Positions 61,501-64,000 of a DNA stretch of 64,000 nt are shown here, piece by piece. The notes beneath the pieces were generated by a model. It had not been told where the DNA came from. It ran no database searches and saw nothing but the letters and a program-made list of their open reading frames with translations. The position numbers and the translations under genes are program-made. Source of the DNA: Acephala macrosclerotiorum (Eukaryota > Ascomycota > Leotiomycetes > Helotiales > Mollisiaceae); NCBI GenBank assembly GCA_014904845.1, contig MU119444.1:23227-87226 (forward strand), read 5' to 3'. Position 1 is the first letter of the stretch. Every line of letters starts with the position of its first letter.

Positions 61501-62916
61501 CTAATTTAAATATTCAATTATCGTTTTATTATATATTCAATATATAATAATTATTATAAAATTTATTAAAATTTAAACATAAAATAACGTATAAAATATT
61601 TTTAAAAAAAAAATTAATATAATAATCAAAATAAAAACTTTAAACAAATTCAATTTTTTATTATTAATTTATTATTAAACAAAATTATAATTATTAAAAT
61701 ATTTTAAATTTTAATATTTTAATATTATATGAAATCGTTTATTTAATTGAATAAAATCAAAAAATTATTTATAATTATAAATTTTTTTTTTAAATCTTTT
61801 TTTATTATTATAATTAAATAAAATTTTATATAAATTTATTTAATTATTTTATAAAATTTTTAAAAATACTTTTTTAAAATTGATATAATATATTAATAAA
61901 AATATTTTTATAAATATTAATAAATTTATATTTTTATATAAAATTAATTATTAAATAAATTTAAATTGAATTTTTTTTATTTATATTTTATTTTTTTTAT
62001 ATTTTTATTTATTAAAATATTTAATTATATATTCGATATAATTAAAATTTTAAAATATTTTAAAATTTGTTTTATAAAATTTAATATATTTTATATTATT
62101 AATTCGATTTAATTTTCGTAATAAATACGATTTTTTGATAATTAGTAAATAAATTAAAAATAATAAAATAATATTATTGTATTTCATCGTTCGTATAACG
62201 AATTAATTAATCAATTTAAATAAATATTTATAATTTTAATATTTGAATTAATAATAAATTTAAATCAAATAAAGAAATATAAATTTTTAAAAATAATATT
62301 TATATATATATAATAAAAAAAAATTTAATAATATATATTATATTATTATTAAATTTTTTAATAATATTTTTCGAAATTAAAAAAATTTAATTAAAAATAT
62401 TAATAAAATATTTTATTATTAATAAATTTTTTTATGAGATTTTTAATTTAAATATAAATAAATTAAATTAATTAATTCTTTTATAAATATATTATTAGAA
62501 TTTTATTTATAGAAATAATAATTAATATAATTATTGTATTAAAAAATAATTTTTTTATAAATTTTATTATTAATTCGTTATATGTATTTTATTATATATT
62601 TTTAAATTATTAATATTATAAGATTTTTATATTAAAATTTAAATAAAATCATTTTTGAAAAAACGATAATTTAATAAGAATTTTAAATATTGTATAATTA
62701 AACGAAATAAAAATATATATGTTTATAATTTGCTATTTTTGATTTGATTTAATATAATAATTTTTTATTTTTTTTATCGATTTTTATTAGAGATTTCGTA
62801 TAGAATATTATATATATTTCGTATTAAATTAATATAATTTCGTATTATATTAAAAAAATTTGGTATTTTAATATGAAATTTAAAATTTTTAAAAAAAATT
62901 TGAATTTTATTTTTAT

Positions 62917-63001
62917 TATATTTAATTTTTGCGAATTACAACGTTAAATTTTAATTATATTTAATTTTTGCGAATTACAACGTTAAATTTTAATTATATT
63001 T
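62917..63001. repeat. 39-base tandem duplication
   Basis: The segment with TTTTTGCGAATTACAACG occurs twice, 39 bases apart, without differences between the copies. Given the heavy mutation around it, this duplication must be recent. Confidence 0.8.
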
Positions 63002-64000
63002 AAAAATAAATAATTACTACGATTTTTTTTTGATATTATTAATAAAATTAATAAAAAAAAAATTTATTTTAAATTATTTTTTCGTATAAATTGATTTAAA
63101 AAATAATTAATATTTTTGTTTTATTTGAAATATACGAATATAATTTTTAATTTTATTTTAAATATTATTTTTATTGTATTAATAATATATTTTAATATTA
63201 TTAAATTTATAAATAGATTTATTTTGAGATTTTATTATAAAAGTATTAAATATTAATTTATTGATATTATTAATAAATTCGTTTTTAATAAGTTTTTTTT
63301 TGATAAATTTATTTTTAATTAAATTTTTAATAAATTTTTTTTCGATTAAATTATTTGCGATTAATAAAATATTCATATACGCGTTTTAAATTCGAAAAAT
63401 TTTAATAAATATTAATATAATAAATTTTGCATTTAAATTGTAAATTAATATTATTAAAATATATTATTTAAATAATTTATATAAAAATATTATTAAAAAA
63501 AAAATCAATATAATTTTTTATATATAATAATTATAAGTATTATTCGATTGTTTTTATTTTTATTAACGAGAAAATAATTTTTATTTGATTTGTTATTGTT
63601 TATTAATAAAAAATTATTATTTTCAAACGAAGTTAATTATTAATATATTGTTTGATATTTATATAAAATAATTTTATATTTTTGTTTATATTTGATATTG
63701 AAATTTTTATATTTATATTAAAATAAATTATTTAAAATTTTTATTAATTTCGAGTATTTTTTATAATAAATTTAATTTCGTATTATTATTATAATTAAAA
63801 AATTGATAAATTAAAAAAATAATATTTTTAATTTTATAATATAATAAAATATAAAATTATAATTTATATATAATAATTTCAATACAAATTTTATTTTATA
63901 ATTTTAATAAATAATATATTTTTAATAACGTTTTATATTAAATATTTTAAAATAAATTCGAGAATATTTCATATATTTTTTTTTTTTTGTAAAATTAAAA

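Larger units (their letters stand above)
31191..64000. repeat. Large AT-rich heterochromatic block of RIP-mutated retroelements
   Basis: About 33 kb of very AT-rich DNA with no credible gene; the few reading frames of 60-80 codons are low-complexity Ile/Asn/Lys/Phe strings. Islands with more C and G remain at about 36.3-37.4, 44.15-45.3, 45.88-46.2, 49.27-49.7 and 55.35-55.6 kb. By comparing copies, several elements could be delimited and are listed separately. The stretches 46.2-49.2 and 55.6-64.0 kb show nothing I can name. Confidence 0.85.

Noticed and set aside
50026..63376. Frames at 50026-50262, 51460-51666, 54605-54847, 55822-56007 and 63179-63376
   Set aside because: Low-complexity Ile/Asn/Lys/Phe strings produced by AT-rich DNA; no domain or conserved motif.
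31191..64000. Mitochondrial DNA or an AT-rich endosymbiont genome as source of the AT-rich block
   Set aside because: The block is continuous with nuclear genes, has no mitochondrial or bacterial genes or tRNAs, and shows LTR elements with C-to-T and G-to-A copy differences typical of RIP.

Overview
The window looks like part of a chromosome from a filamentous ascomycete (Pezizomycotina). Genes carry short GT-AG introns with CTAAC-type branch points. Conserved proteins (Atg4, Kgd2, histones H2A and H2B, Sqs1, Jjj1) look like those of Pezizomycotina. A compact gene island of normal composition (about 2.1-31.2 kb) lies between extremely AT-rich blocks typical of repeat-induced point mutation (RIP). 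A class such as Leotiomycetes is only a guess.

Layout. 1-2040: RIP-degraded repeat DNA. 2.1-14.2 kb: housekeeping block with JJJ1 (J-domain, 60S biogenesis), ATG4 (autophagy protease), an SQS1-like R3H/G-patch splicing factor, a divergent H2B/H2A pair, a five-exon complex I LYR subunit (NDUFB9/B22) and KGD2 (2-oxoglutarate dehydrogenase E2). 14.2-15.5 kb: a short AT-rich block, then a decayed alpha/beta-hydrolase. 15.7-28.5 kb: what I read as an undescribed fungal RiPP (dikaritin-like) cluster. It holds an ABCC exporter, three different UstYa/DUF3328-type oxidases, a 76-residue secreted precursor with three copies of GADEYGAKWA separated by KRAEA (Kex2 sites), and a Zn2Cys6 regulator. 29.3-30.3 kb: a Rei1-like zinc-finger paralogue. 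31.2-64 kb: AT-rich heterochromatin without credible genes.

How the cluster may work (inference): the precursor enters the secretory pathway, Kex2-type cleavage at KR frees the repeats, the membrane-anchored UstYa-type proteins oxidatively cyclise the Tyr/Trp-containing core, and the ABCC pump exports the product. Every promoter in the cluster except that of the Zn2Cys6 gene carries the core CGCGCGG or its complement; I found only one other exact copy in the rest of the gene island.

The 31-64 kb block can be partly resolved. An LTR retrotransposon (A, 32335-45879, minus orientation) is interrupted by a second member of the same family in the opposite orientation (B, 37807-43973, flanked by ATTTT duplications) and by two inverted copies of a ~1.1 kb non-autonomous unit with internal ~205-bp repeats and G-rich hairpins. 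A second, unrelated LTR element lies at 49273-55594. In the oldest RIP tracts nearly all remaining C is in CpG.

Exon coordinates were derived by hand from frame, splice sites and protein-family memory. No alignments or searches were run.
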